A stretch of DNA of 64,000 bases, taken from assembly GCF_003119195.2 (NCBI RefSeq), contig NZ_CP022254.1, forward strand, positions 1,326,001 through 1,390,000, in the 5' to 3' direction. Of the stretch, positions 49,968 to 58,563 are shown in pieces. The DNA is from Azospirillum baldaniorum. Lineage in GTDB: Bacteria; Pseudomonadota; Alphaproteobacteria; Azospirillales; Azospirillaceae. The notes below the pieces were generated by a model, which ran no database searches, had not been told where the DNA came from, and saw only the letters and a list, made by a program, of their open reading frames with translations. Position 1 is the stretch's first letter. Every line of letters starts with the position of its first letter. The position numbers and the translations under genes were made by a program.

Positions 49968-50279
49968 ATGTCCGACGAGATTTACGAGCGGGTGCTGTCC
50001 AACCCGAAGTTCGCCGCGATGACGGCGAGCCGCGCGCGCTTCAGCTGGCGGCTGGCGCTGATCGTTCTGGCGGTCTACTACGCCTTCGTGTTCGCCTCGG
50101 CGCTGGCGCCCGACCTGATGGCGCGCCCGCTGGCCGAGGGCATGACTTTCCCGGTCGGGCTGGCCGCCGGCATCGTCATCACCGTCTTCTGCTCGCTGAT
50201 GACCGGCGTCTACGTCCTGCGCGCCAACAGCCGCTACGACGCGATGAACCGCGACCTGCTGAACGAGGTGGGCCGATGA
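49968..50279 (+). CDS. DUF485 membrane protein partnered with ActP
   Basis: The 103-residue protein has two membrane helices (LALIVLAVYYAFVFASALAPDLM and FPVGLAAGIVITVFCSLMTGVYVL) and a basic C-terminus. YjcH in E. coli is the same family and is encoded directly upstream of actP. The ATGA overlap with actP supports joint function; its exact role in acetate uptake is unknown. Confidence 0.92.
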   Translation: MSDEIYERVLSNPKFAAMTASRARFSWRLALIVLAVYYAFVFASALAPDLMARPLAEGMTFPVGLAAGIVITVFCSLMTGVYVLRANSRYDAMNRDLLNEVGR

Positions 50280-51946
50280 GCGCCGCGCGTCTTCTGGCTG
50301 CCGCCTCCGCCGCGCTGCTGCCGGTTCTGGTCGCCGGGCCTGTCCACGCCGCCGCCATCGACGGCGCGGTGGAGCGCCAGCCGGTCAATGTGACGGCCAT
50401 CGCCATGTTCCTGCTGTTCGTCGCGGGCACGCTGGGCATCACCTACTGGGCGTCCAAGCGCACCCGCTCGGCGTCGGACTTCTACACCGCGGGCGGCGGC
50501 ATCAGCGGCTTTCAGAACGGGCTGGCCATCGCGGGTGACTACATGTCGGCGGCGGCCTTCCTCGGCCTGTCGGGCATGGTCTTCGCCAAGGGCTTCGACG
50601 GGGTGATCTACACCATCGGCTTCCTGGTCGGCTGGCCGCTGATGCTGTTCCTGATCGCCGAGCGGCTGCGCAACCTGGGCCGCTTCACCTTCGCCGACGT
50701 GGCCTCCTACCGGCTGGGCCAGACGCCGATCCGCTCGCTGGCCGCGGTCGGGTCGCTGACCGTGGTCTGCTTCTACCTGATCGCGCAGATGGTCGGGGCG
50801 GGCAAGCTGATCCAGCTCCTGTTCGGGCTGGACTACACCTACGCCGTGGTGATGGTCGGCGTGCTGATGATCCTGTACGTGACCTTCGGCGGCATGCTCG
50901 CCACGACCTGGGTGCAGATCATCAAGGCGGTGATGCTGCTCGGCGGCTGCACCGTGCTGGTCGGGCTGGCGCTGGCGCAGTTCGGCTTCAACCCGGAGCG
51001 GCTGCTCCAGCAGGCCGTCGCCGCCCACGCCGCGAACGCCGCCATCCTGCGCCCCAGCGCCGCCATGGCCGATCCCATCGCCGCGGTGTCGCTCAGCCTC
51101 GCGCTGATGTGCGGACCGGCGGGGCTGCCGCACATCCTGATGCGCTTCTTCACCGTTCCCGACGCGAAGGAGGCGCGCAAGTCGGTCGTCTACGCCACCG
51201 GCTTCATCGGCTACTTCTTCATCCTGACGGTGACCATCGGCTTCCTCGCCATCGTGATCGTCGGCACCAACCCGGCCTATCTGGACGCGGCGGGCAAGAT
51301 CCTGGGCGGCGGCAACATGGCGGCCATCCACCTGTCCAAGGCCATCGGCGGCAACCTCTTCCTGGGCTTCATCTCGGCGGTCGCCTTCGCCACCATCCTG
51401 GCGGTGGTCGCCGGCCTGACCCTGGCCGGCGCGTCGGCGGTCAGCCACGACCTCTACGCCCGCGTCCTCAAGAAGGGCAACGCCACCGAGGCGTCGGAGA
51501 TGCGGGTGTCGCGCCTCGCCACGCTGGCGCTGGGCGTCATCGCCATCACGCTGGGCCTGCTGTTCGAGAACCAGAACATCGCCTTCATGGTCGGGCTGGC
51601 CTTCGGTCTGGCGGCCTCGGTCAACTTCCCGGTGCTGATCCTGTCGATCTTCTGGAAGGGGCTGACCACGCGCGGCGCCTTCATCGGCGGTTTCGCCGGT
51701 CTGGTGAGCTGCGTCGCCTTCGTGGTGCTGGGGCCGACCGTGTGGGTCAGCGTCTTCAAGTTCCCGGCGCCGATCTTCCCCTACGAGCATCCGGCGCTGT
51801 TCTCGATGGTCATCGCCTTCGCGACGACCTGGCTCTTCTCGGTCACCGACCGCAGCGCGCGGGCGGCGGCGGAGGCGAAGGCCTACGAGTACCAGTACAT
51901 CCGCTCGGAAACCGGCCTGGGCGCGGCCAGCGCGGCCTCGCACTGA
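50276..51946 (+). CDS. actP: Cation/acetate symporter
   Basis: The 556-residue sodium/solute symporter (SSS) family member has an N-terminal signal-like helix, then 13 membrane helices. GGISGFQNGLAIAGDYMSAAAFLGL carries the ion-binding region, and GLPHILMRFFTVPDAKEARKSV is the ActP-typical loop. It imports acetate and other short acids. Overlaps DUF485 gene by four bases. Confidence 0.95.
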   Translation: MSAARLLAAASAALLPVLVAGPVHAAAIDGAVERQPVNVTAIAMFLLFVAGTLGITYWASKRTRSASDFYTAGGGISGFQNGLAIAGDYMSAAAFLGLSGMVFAKGFDGVIYTIGFLVGWPLMLFLIAERLRNLGRFTFADVASYRLGQTPIRSLAAVGSLTVVCFYLIAQMVGAGKLIQLLFGLDYTYAVVMVGVLMILYVTFGGMLATTWVQIIKAVMLLGGCTVLVGLALAQFGFNPERLLQQAVAAHAANAAILRPSAAMADPIAAVSLSLALMCGPAGLPHILMRFFTVPDAKEARKSVVYATGFIGYFFILTVTIGFLAIVIVGTNPAYLDAAGKILGGGNMAAIHLSKAIGGNLFLGFISAVAFATILAVVAGLTLAGASAVSHDLYARVLKKGNATEASEMRVSRLATLALGVIAITLGLLFENQNIAFMVGLAFGLAASVNFPVLILSIFWKGLTTRGAFIGGFAGLVSCVAFVVLGPTVWVSVFKFPAPIFPYEHPALFSMVIAFATTWLFSVTDRSARAAAEAKAYEYQYIRSETGLGAASAASH

Positions 51947-51959
51947 CCTTGTGAAGAAA

Positions 51960-51996
51960 ACGGCCCCTCTCCTTCGCCAGGAAGGGGAGGGGCCGT
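51960..51996. terminator. Bidirectional terminator between actP and the TakP-like gene
   Basis: ACGGCCCCTCTCCTT pairs with AAGGGGAGGGGCCGT with one mismatch around a CGCCAGG loop. On the plus strand it is followed by GTCTCTTTC; on the minus strand by TTTTC. Confidence 0.8.
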
Positions 51997-52020
51997 GTCT
52001 CTTTCAGGGCCTTGCTTTCC

Positions 52021-53115
52021 TCAGCGGCGCTGCGCCGACTGGGAGTAGACGTAGGAGTCGAAGCTGTTCTCGGCGACGCGGAACCACAGCCGCTCCTCGT
52101 CGCGGAAGGGCTTCCACGCCTCGTAGACCTTCTTGAAGCGCGGGTTCTTCGCCGACAGCTCGTCGTACAGCTCGTTGGCGATTTTCTCGCAGGCCATCAT
52201 GACGTCGCGCGGGAAGGCGCGGAGCTGGGCTCCGCCGGCCACCAGACGCTTCAGCGCCGCGGCGTTGACGGCGTCGTACTTGGCGATCATCCAGGTGTTG
52301 GCCTCCCAGCAGGCCTGCTCCAGGATCGTCTTGTAGGACTCCGGAAGCTGCTCCCACGCGGTGATGTTGATCATCAGCGGGATCTGGGCGGAGCCTTCCC
52401 ACCAGCCTGGCGAGTAGTAGTATTTGGCGACCTTGTGGAAGCCCAGCTTCTCGTCGTCGTAGGGGCCGACGAACTCCGCCGCGTCGATGGTGCCGCGCTC
52501 CAGCGCCGGGTAGATGTCGCCGCCGCCGATCTGCTGCGGGACGAGGCCCAGCTTGCCCATGATCTGCCCGGCCAGCCCGCCGACCCGCATCTTGAGGCCG
52601 CTGAGGTCCTCCACCGTCTTGATTTCCTTGCGGAACCAGCCGCCCATCTGGGCCGTCGTGTTGCCGGCGGGGATGTTGTAGATATTGTGCTCCCGGAACA
52701 GCTCGCGCATCAGCTCCAACCCGCCGCCGTGCATCATCCAGGAGATGTGCTGGCGCGTGTTCAGGCCGAAGGGCATGGCCGTGTCGAAGCAGAAGGTCGG
52801 GTCCTTGCCGATGTAGAAGTAGGCCGCGGACTGGCCGCACTCGATCGTGCCGTTCTGCACCGCGTCCAGCACCTGGAGCGCCGGCACGATCTCGCCCGCC
52901 GCGAAGGTGCGGATCTGGAACTTGTTGTCGGTGGCGGCGGCGACCCGGCGCGCGATCAGCTCCGCCCCGCCGAAGATGGTGTCGAGGCTCTTGGGGTAGC
53001 TCGACGCCATGCGCCACTTGATCTCGGGCTGGCTCTGCGCGATGGCTGGTGCGGCGACGACGGTGCTGGCGGCCAGACCGACACCGGCGCTGGCGAGGAA
53101 GGAACGACGTTTCAT
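52021..53115 (-). CDS. TakP-like TRAP transporter solute-binding protein
   Basis: The 364-residue periplasmic protein has a Tat-like signal (MKRRSFLASAGVGLAASTVVAAPAIAQ). MASSYPKSLDTIFGGAELIARRV, IGKDPTFCFDTAMPFGLN, QMGGWFRKEI, GGDIYPALERGTIDAAEFVGPYDDEKLGFHKVAKYYYSPGWWEG match Rhodobacter TakP, which binds 2-oxo acids such as pyruvate with sodium. No TRAP membrane subunits (DctQ/DctM) lie beside it, so it must use a distant pair. Upstream gap to OsmC contains no strong site. Confidence 0.9.
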   Translation of the reverse strand: MKRRSFLASAGVGLAASTVVAAPAIAQSQPEIKWRMASSYPKSLDTIFGGAELIARRVAAATDNKFQIRTFAAGEIVPALQVLDAVQNGTIECGQSAAYFYIGKDPTFCFDTAMPFGLNTRQHISWMMHGGGLELMRELFREHNIYNIPAGNTTAQMGGWFRKEIKTVEDLSGLKMRVGGLAGQIMGKLGLVPQQIGGGDIYPALERGTIDAAEFVGPYDDEKLGFHKVAKYYYSPGWWEGSAQIPLMINITAWEQLPESYKTILEQACWEANTWMIAKYDAVNAAALKRLVAGGAQLRAFPRDVMMACEKIANELYDELSAKNPRFKKVYEAWKPFRDEERLWFRVAENSFDSYVYSQSAQRR

Positions 53116-53304
53116 GGCGGGGGAATCTCCCTTCCCATTCATTATGTTTATGCCGCCGGTCTTAGCGGAAAACATCGGGGCGGGCCAGTGGTGTCGGCTG
53201 CGGAGCTGGGCTTCGCTTTGGGCATTGCCGGGATGGTGTTTGCGGTCCATCATCCGCCGGTCGCACAATAAAGAACCCGAACCGCGAAGAGGAAACGCAC
53301 GGGC

Positions 53305-53817
53305 ATGGATGCACAGGATCTGCGCGCGCTCCAGGCGCCGCTGAAGGACAAGTACAAGGACGCCCCGGAGACGGCGGTGGTCACGCTGAAGGCGCGGGGG
53401 GCGCTGGACGATTCCGGCATCGCCTGCAAGGTCGAGACGGGCCGCGCGCTGGTGGAGGCCGGTCTGCATCCGGCGACCGGCGGGCCGGGCACGCAGGCTT
53501 GCTCCGGCGACATGCTGCTGGAGGCGCTGGTGGCCTGCGCGGGCGTGACGCTGAAGGCGGTCGCCACGGCGCTGGAGTTCAAGCTGCGCGGCGGCACCGT
53601 GTCGGCGGAAGGCGACCTGGATTTCCGCGGCACGCTGGGCGTGGCCAAGGACGCGCCGGTCGGCTTCCGCGCCATCCGCCTGCGCTTCGACCTGGACACC
53701 GACGAGCCGGCGGAGCGCATCGCCACCCTGACCAAGCTGACCGAGCGTTATTGCGTCGTCTACCAGACGCTGGCCAACCCACCGCCGATGGCGCTGTCCA
53801 TCGAGACGGGGGCCTGA
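53305..53817 (+). CDS. OsmC family protein
   Basis: The 170-residue protein has the OsmC fold: GRALVEAGLHPATGGPGTQACSGDMLLEALVACAGVTLKAVA with the reactive cysteine helix. The second conserved cysteine appears in ERYCVVYQTL. OsmC/Ohr proteins reduce organic hydroperoxides with paired cysteines; here the first cysteine is at the start of the central helix and a further one is four turns on, so exact pairing is unclear. Start ATG lies 22 bases after an AGAGG. Confidence 0.85.
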   Translation: MDAQDLRALQAPLKDKYKDAPETAVVTLKARGALDDSGIACKVETGRALVEAGLHPATGGPGTQACSGDMLLEALVACAGVTLKAVATALEFKLRGGTVSAEGDLDFRGTLGVAKDAPVGFRAIRLRFDLDTDEPAERIATLTKLTERYCVVYQTLANPPPMALSIETGA

Positions 53818-53822
53818 TGGAA

Positions 53823-53857
53823 GAATGGCCGGTCCGGCAGGGCCGGATCGGCCATTC
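53823..53857. terminator. Hairpin between convergent osmC-like and hydrolase genes
   Basis: GAATGGCCG (53823-53831) pairs with CGGCCATTC (53849-53857), and TCCGGC/GCCGGA continues the stem inside. The stem serves both convergent genes. Confidence 0.7.
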
Positions 53858-53878
53858 CCAGCCGGCCATTCCCTGCCG

Positions 53879-54511
53879 TCAATCGTTGAGGAAGGGGTTG
53901 TAGAGGCGCTCTTCCCCGATGGTCGAGGTCGGGCCGTGGCCGGGGATGAAGGTCACGTCGTCGCCCAGCGGGAACAGCTTGCTGCGGATCGACTCGATCA
54001 GGTCGCCGTGGTTGCCCTTGGGGAAGTCGGTGCGGCCGATGGAGCCCTGGAACAGCACGTCGCCGACGATGGCGATCTTGCTCGGCTTGTGAACGAAGAC
54101 CACATGGCCCGGCGTGTGGCCCGGGCAGTGGTGAACGTCCAGCGTCAGGTTGCCGACCGTCACCGTGTCGCCCTCCTCCAGCCAGCGGTCCGGCGTGAAG
54201 GAGCGGACCGGCGGGAAGCCGAACATCTGGCTCTGCATCGGCATGCCGTCGATCCAGAACTGGTCCTCGCGGTGCGGCCCCTCGATGGGCAGTTTCAGCT
54301 CGTCGGCGAGGTCGGCGACGGCGCCGGCGTGGTCGATGTGGCCGTGGGTGACCAGGATCTTCTCCAGCGTCACGCCCTTCGACTGGGCGGCGCGCAGGAC
54401 GCGCGGCAGATCGCCGCCGGGATCGACGGCGGCGCCCTTCATCGTCTCCGGGCACCAGAGCACCGTGCAGTTCTGCTGGAACGGAGTGACGGGAACGATG
54501 ATGGTCTGCAT
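53879..54511 (-). CDS. MBL-fold hydrolase, YcbL-type glyoxalase II
   Basis: The 210-residue metallo-beta-lactamase fold protein starts MQTIIVPVTPFQQNCTVLWCPE. Metal motifs: VTHGHIDHAGA, CPGHTPGHVVF, VGDVLFQGSIGR and FIPGHGPTSTI. This matches E. coli YcbL, a short glyoxalase II that hydrolyses S-lactoylglutathione. ATG at 54511 gives the conserved start; the seven upstream codons are not conserved. Confidence 0.88.
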   Translation of the reverse strand: MQTIIVPVTPFQQNCTVLWCPETMKGAAVDPGGDLPRVLRAAQSKGVTLEKILVTHGHIDHAGAVADLADELKLPIEGPHREDQFWIDGMPMQSQMFGFPPVRSFTPDRWLEEGDTVTVGNLTLDVHHCPGHTPGHVVFVHKPSKIAIVGDVLFQGSIGRTDFPKGNHGDLIESIRSKLFPLGDDVTFIPGHGPTSTIGEERLYNPFLND

Positions 54512-54680
54512 GCCGCGTCCTTCGCCGGTCAATGATCAATGGTCAGGGATCGATTCGTGTTCGACCTTACGCGCCACCGTTTTCCAGGGCAAGAACCGGT
54601 ACCAATTCCTGGGCAACACGGCTATATGGAGTGCACTTTATCTTTATCCCATTCCGCCGCGGGGGGCGGTGCCGGACCGA

Positions 54681-55133
54681 ATGCTGTCGCAAAAAGCCAA
54701 ATACGCCCTGCGTGCGCTGATCATGCTGGCCGAACGGACGGACGACGAACTCGTCCTGATCGCCGAAATCGCCGAGCGGGAGAACATTCCGCGCAAGTTC
54801 CTGGAAGCCATTCTGGTGGAACTGCGCAAGCACGGCCTGCTGTTCGCCAAGCGCGGCAAGAGCGGCGGCTACCGTCTGGCGCGCCCGGCGGAGGAGATTT
54901 CCTTCGGCGAGGTGATCCGGCTGATCGACGGGCATCTGGCGCCGATCCCCTGCGCCAGCAAGAATTCCTTCCGTCCCTGCGAGGACTGCATCGACCCGCC
55001 GACCTGTTCGGTGCGCTGGCTGATGGTCCAGGTGCGCGACGCCACCGCGCAGGTGCTCGACAACCAGACCCTGTCCGACGCCCTGCGCCACCGTCAGGCG
55101 ACCGGCGGCCTGCCCGTCAATTTCGACATCTGA
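54681..55133 (+). CDS. Rrf2 family transcriptional regulator
   Basis: The 150-residue protein begins MLSQKAKYALRALIMLAE, the Rrf2 winged helix, and continues ENIPRKFLEAILVELRKHGLLFAKRGKSGGYRLARP. Four cysteines in PCASKNSFRPCEDCIDPPTCSV form an Fe-S or redox switch as in IscR/RsrR-like members. The frame upstream is open but has no ribosome binding site; the short AT-rich stretch 54629-54660 carries the likely promoter. Proximity to the sulfate importer suggests sulfur or Fe-S control, a guess only. Confidence 0.87.
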   Translation: MLSQKAKYALRALIMLAERTDDELVLIAEIAERENIPRKFLEAILVELRKHGLLFAKRGKSGGYRLARPAEEISFGEVIRLIDGHLAPIPCASKNSFRPCEDCIDPPTCSVRWLMVQVRDATAQVLDNQTLSDALRHRQATGGLPVNFDI

Positions 55134-55162
55134 TGGGCGACATCTGACCGGCTTCCGCCCCG

Positions 55163-56311
55163 TCAGGGCACCAGATCGACGGCGATGAACACGCGGTCCA
55201 GCGCGCGGTTCGTCGCCTCGCGCAGGATTCCGGCCTCCAGAAGCTCGTCGACCAGCAACTGGGCGCCGCGGAAGGTGCTGCCCAGCCGCTTCTGCACCCG
55301 CCGCACGGTCAGGGCGGGTTCCTCGAACAGGAGATCGAGCAGGTCCGGGATGCGGGAATTGCGGCGCTTGGCCCCCACCCGCTGCTGCCAGCCCTCCGCC
55401 TTGCGGTCCAGCGACAGGGCGCGCTCCCGCTCCCGCCGCGCCGTCTCCGCCACCGTGTCGGCCAGCCACAGCCGCCATCCCTCCTCCCGCCCGCGGGCGG
55501 CGAGGCCGGCGGTCGTGCGGTCGGCGTGCAGCGAGACGGACATCGGCAGCCAGACGTTCGGCACCCGGCAGCAGCGCGCTACCGCCAGCGCCGCCATCAG
55601 CCGGGCCGAGGGCACCGCCCAGCCGGGAATGCGCAGGTCGGGCGCCGGGCGCAGCAGTTCGGCCAGCATCCCCACGCCGCCGAGCAGCGCCGGCGAATCG
55701 CCGGCCTGGTCCAGCCGCTTGAGCAGAATAGCGGCTTCCGCCTCGCGGTCCGCGGAGAAGGCCAGCCGCCCGGGATCGCGGCCCGACACCTCCGCCTGGA
55801 GGCAGCGCCACAGCGCCTCCGACCAACCCAGAGTCCAGGCCGGGGGCGCGTCGTCCGTGACGGGAGCGGCGTCGCCATCCTCATCGTCGGGCGGGAAGGA
55901 AAAGCGATCGTCCGGCCCGGCCTCCAGTTCCGCCACCGCGCGCCAGGCGTCGGCCGCGGCACCGCTGGACGGCGGCAGCGCACGGTTGTTTCCCCTATGG
56001 CGGGCCGGGGCGGCGATGGCGCCTTGGGTGAACAGGGCGCCCTGCCACAGCGCGCGGACCGATTGCGCCGCTCCCCGACCGGCGGTGGGGACGAGGTCGG
56101 TGCCGATGGTCGCCACCAGGAACTCCGCCGTGTCCACCGCCACACCGTCGAGCCGGGCCGCCGCGCAGGACTCGCGTCGCGCCGCGTCGGCCCACAGCCG
56201 GCGGCGGCGTGCCGGGTCGTGGACCACCTCCGCCAGCCGGCCGAGCGCGCGTTCGGCCTCCAGAAGGGCGGTCAGAAGTGCGGGGGAGGGGGGCTGGACT
56301 GTTTCGGACAT
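55163..56311 (-). CDS. DUF1612/HTH protein of unknown function
   Basis: The 382-residue protein has an N-terminal helical part (LLEAERALGRLAEVVHDPARRRRLWADAARRESCAAARLDGVAVDTAEFLVATIGTD) like the Fic-associated or RHE_PE00001-type proteins of rhizobia. A C-terminal winged-helix (RIPDLLDLLFEEPALTVRRVQKRLGSTFRGAQLLVDELLEAGIL) follows. These are the DUF1612 and HTH_13 regions as I recall them. It may bind DNA; no partner gene is adjacent. It converges with the Rrf2 gene, 29 bases away. Confidence 0.65.
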   Translation of the reverse strand: MSETVQPPSPALLTALLEAERALGRLAEVVHDPARRRRLWADAARRESCAAARLDGVAVDTAEFLVATIGTDLVPTAGRGAAQSVRALWQGALFTQGAIAAPARHRGNNRALPPSSGAAADAWRAVAELEAGPDDRFSFPPDDEDGDAAPVTDDAPPAWTLGWSEALWRCLQAEVSGRDPGRLAFSADREAEAAILLKRLDQAGDSPALLGGVGMLAELLRPAPDLRIPGWAVPSARLMAALAVARCCRVPNVWLPMSVSLHADRTTAGLAARGREEGWRLWLADTVAETARRERERALSLDRKAEGWQQRVGAKRRNSRIPDLLDLLFEEPALTVRRVQKRLGSTFRGAQLLVDELLEAGILREATNRALDRVFIAVDLVP

Positions 56312-56619
56312 GGCCGCTCGGGACAGAAGGCGGAGAGGGCGCGCATGATAGCGATCCGCCGCATCGCATCCAGCGCGATCCGTGAGAAAACGATTTTACA
56401 GTCCAACGTGAAATTAACGCGGCATGGCATGGGAAATGACAAAAAACAGCCTTGCGGCATCCGAGGAATCATGCAAACTCTAGGAGGCAAATGGATATTG
56501 CATATACATTATAAAGAGTGTGGATACGGCGCGAGCGCCGGGTTTGTGAACAGCGGTGCGGCGCGTGGCCTCCTGGGCCGGTGCCGTCCCCCAAATGAAC
56601 CATACTGAGGGAGTGTGCC
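56312..56619. other. Leader region before the sulfate importer, with a possible 45-codon frame
   Basis: The region is AT-rich around 56385-56515. A 45-codon frame runs from 56471 to 56608, starts ATG four bases after GAGG, begins MQTLGGKWILHIHYKECG, and ends 11 bases before the cysP start. It contains two cysteine codons (KEC, GRC). It may be a leader peptide or chance; codon usage at its start is unlike the neighbouring genes. Otherwise no clear site is seen. Confidence 0.35.
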
Positions 56620-57672
56620 ATGTCGTTTCGTGATCGGCTCTCCGCGCTCCGCGCGAACCGGCTCTCTGTAGGCCGGCTGTCCGCTCTGGCTGCGGGCGTC
56701 GCCCTCGCCATGCTGACCATCGCCCCAGCCAAGGCGCAGACCACGCTGCTGAACGTCTCCTACGACCCCACCCGTGAGTTCTATGTGGAGTTCAACAAGG
56801 CGTTCGCCAAGAAATGGCAGGCGGAAAACGGCCAGACGGTGACCGTCAAGCAGTCGCACGGCGGTTCGGGCAAGCAGGCGCGCTCGGTCATTGATGGGCT
56901 GGACGCCGACGTGGTGACGCTGGCGCTGGCCTATGACATCGACGCCATCGCCGACTCCGGCGCCCTGCCGAAGACGTGGCAGACGCGTCTGCCGAACAAC
57001 AGCTCCCCCTACACCTCGACCATCGTCTTCCTGGTCCGCAAGGGCAACCCGAAGCAGATCAAGGATTGGGACGACCTGCTGAAGCCGGGCGTTCAGGTCA
57101 TCACCCCGAACCCGAAGACCTCGGGCGGGGCGCGCTGGAACTATCTGGCGGCCTGGGCTTACTCGCTGGAGAAGAACGGCAACGACGAGGCCAAGGCCAA
57201 GCAGTTCGTCGCCGACCTGTTCAAGAATGTCCCGGTGCTGGACAGCGGCGCCCGCGGCTCCACCGTCACCTTCACCCAGCGGCAGCTCGGCGACGTTCTG
57301 CTGGCCTGGGAGAACGAGGCCTTCCTGTCGCTTCAGGAATTCGGCGCCGACAAGTTCGACATCGTCGTGCCGTCGCTGTCGATCCTGGCGGAGCCGCCGG
57401 TCACGGTCGTCGACTCGGTGGTCGACCGCAAGGGAACGCGCAAGGCGGCGGAAGCCTACCTGAACTTCCTCTACACGCCCGAGGCCCAGGAGATCGCGGC
57501 GAAGAACTTCTACCGCCCGCGCCTGCCGGAGGTCGCTGCGCGGTATGCGGATCGCTTCCCGAATGTTAAGCTTGTGACCATCGACGGTTCCTTCGGGGGC
57601 TGGCGCACGGCGCAGGAGAAGCATTTCGCGGATGGCGGCGTCTTCGACCAGATTTACCAGAAGGGCCGCTGA
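56620..57672 (+). CDS. cysP: Sulfate/thiosulfate ABC transporter binding protein
   Basis: The 350-residue periplasmic protein has a signal peptide ending near APAKAQ. LLNVSYDPTREFYVEFNKAF, HGGSGKQARSVIDGLDADVV and NPKTSGGARWNYLAAWAY are sulfate-binding protein (Sbp/CysP) marks, the GGSGKQ loop holding the anion. First gene of a cysPTWA operon, with genes for both permeases and the ATPase following at small spacing. GAGGGAG precedes the ATG. Confidence 0.94.
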   Translation: MSFRDRLSALRANRLSVGRLSALAAGVALAMLTIAPAKAQTTLLNVSYDPTREFYVEFNKAFAKKWQAENGQTVTVKQSHGGSGKQARSVIDGLDADVVTLALAYDIDAIADSGALPKTWQTRLPNNSSPYTSTIVFLVRKGNPKQIKDWDDLLKPGVQVITPNPKTSGGARWNYLAAWAYSLEKNGNDEAKAKQFVADLFKNVPVLDSGARGSTVTFTQRQLGDVLLAWENEAFLSLQEFGADKFDIVVPSLSILAEPPVTVVDSVVDRKGTRKAAEAYLNFLYTPEAQEIAAKNFYRPRLPEVAARYADRFPNVKLVTIDGSFGGWRTAQEKHFADGGVFDQIYQKGR

Positions 57673-57675
57673 CCC

Positions 57676-58563
57676 GTGGTCGCGGCAACCACCAGCGACG
57701 CCGTGCTTCCCAATACGGGGGGCACGGTGTTGAGCGTTCTTCGAAAACCCAGCGTCCTGCCCGGCTTCGGGCTGACCCTGGGATTCACGCTGACCTATCT
57801 GTCCCTGATCGTCCTGCTGCCGCTGGCCGCGCTGGCGCTGAAGGCGGCTGGGCTGGGCTGGTCCGGCTTCTGGGACGCGGTGCTGACGCCGCGCGTCCTG
57901 GCCGCCTTCAAGGTCAGTTTCGGGCTGTCGCTGGCCGCCGCTGCGGTCAACGCCGTCTTCGGCTTCATCGTCGCCTGGGTGCTGGTGCGCTACCGCTTCC
58001 CCGGCGACCGGATCGTCGACGCGCTGGTGGATCTGCCCTTCGCCCTGCCCACCGCGGTCGCCGGCATCGCGCTCAGCGCGCTGTACGCACCCAACGGCTG
58101 GATCGGCTCCCTGCTGATGGAGTGGTTCGGGCTGAGGGTGGCCTTCACGCCGCTGGGCATCGCCATCGCCTTGACCTTCATCGGCCTGCCCTTCGTGGTG
58201 CGCACCGTGCAGCCGATCCTCCAGGACCTGCCGCCGGAGGAGGAGGAGGCCGCCGCGGCCCTGGGGGCCACGCGCTGGCAGGCCTTCCGGCGGGTGGTGT
58301 TCCCGGCGCTCCTGCCGGCCCTGCTGACCGGCTTCGCCCTGTCCTTCGCCCGCGGGGTGGGGGAGTACGGCTCGGTGATCTTCATCGCCGGCAACATCCC
58401 CGGCCTGTCGGAAATCCTTCCGCTGCTGATCGTCATCAAGCTGGAGCAGTACGACTATGCCGGCGCTGCCGCGGTCGGCGTGCTGATGCTGATGGCGTCC
58501 TTCGTGCTGCTGCTGGCCTTGAACCTGCTGCAAGCCTGGATGAGGTCGCGCCATGCTCGTTAA
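57676..58563 (+). CDS. cysT: Sulfate/thiosulfate ABC transporter permease
   Basis: The 295-residue permease (CysT/CysU) starts at a GTG three bases after the cysP stop; a TTG start at 57728 is also possible. Membrane helices begin LGFTLTYLSLIVLLPLAAL. The EAA-type loop QPILQDLPPEEEEAAAALGATRWQAFRRVVFPALLPA couples to CysA. It overlaps cysW by 11 bases. Confidence 0.92.
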   Translation: MVAATTSDAVLPNTGGTVLSVLRKPSVLPGFGLTLGFTLTYLSLIVLLPLAALALKAAGLGWSGFWDAVLTPRVLAAFKVSFGLSLAAAAVNAVFGFIVAWVLVRYRFPGDRIVDALVDLPFALPTAVAGIALSALYAPNGWIGSLLMEWFGLRVAFTPLGIAIALTFIGLPFVVRTVQPILQDLPPEEEEAAAALGATRWQAFRRVVFPALLPALLTGFALSFARGVGEYGSVIFIAGNIPGLSEILPLLIVIKLEQYDYAGAAAVGVLMLMASFVLLLALNLLQAWMRSRHAR

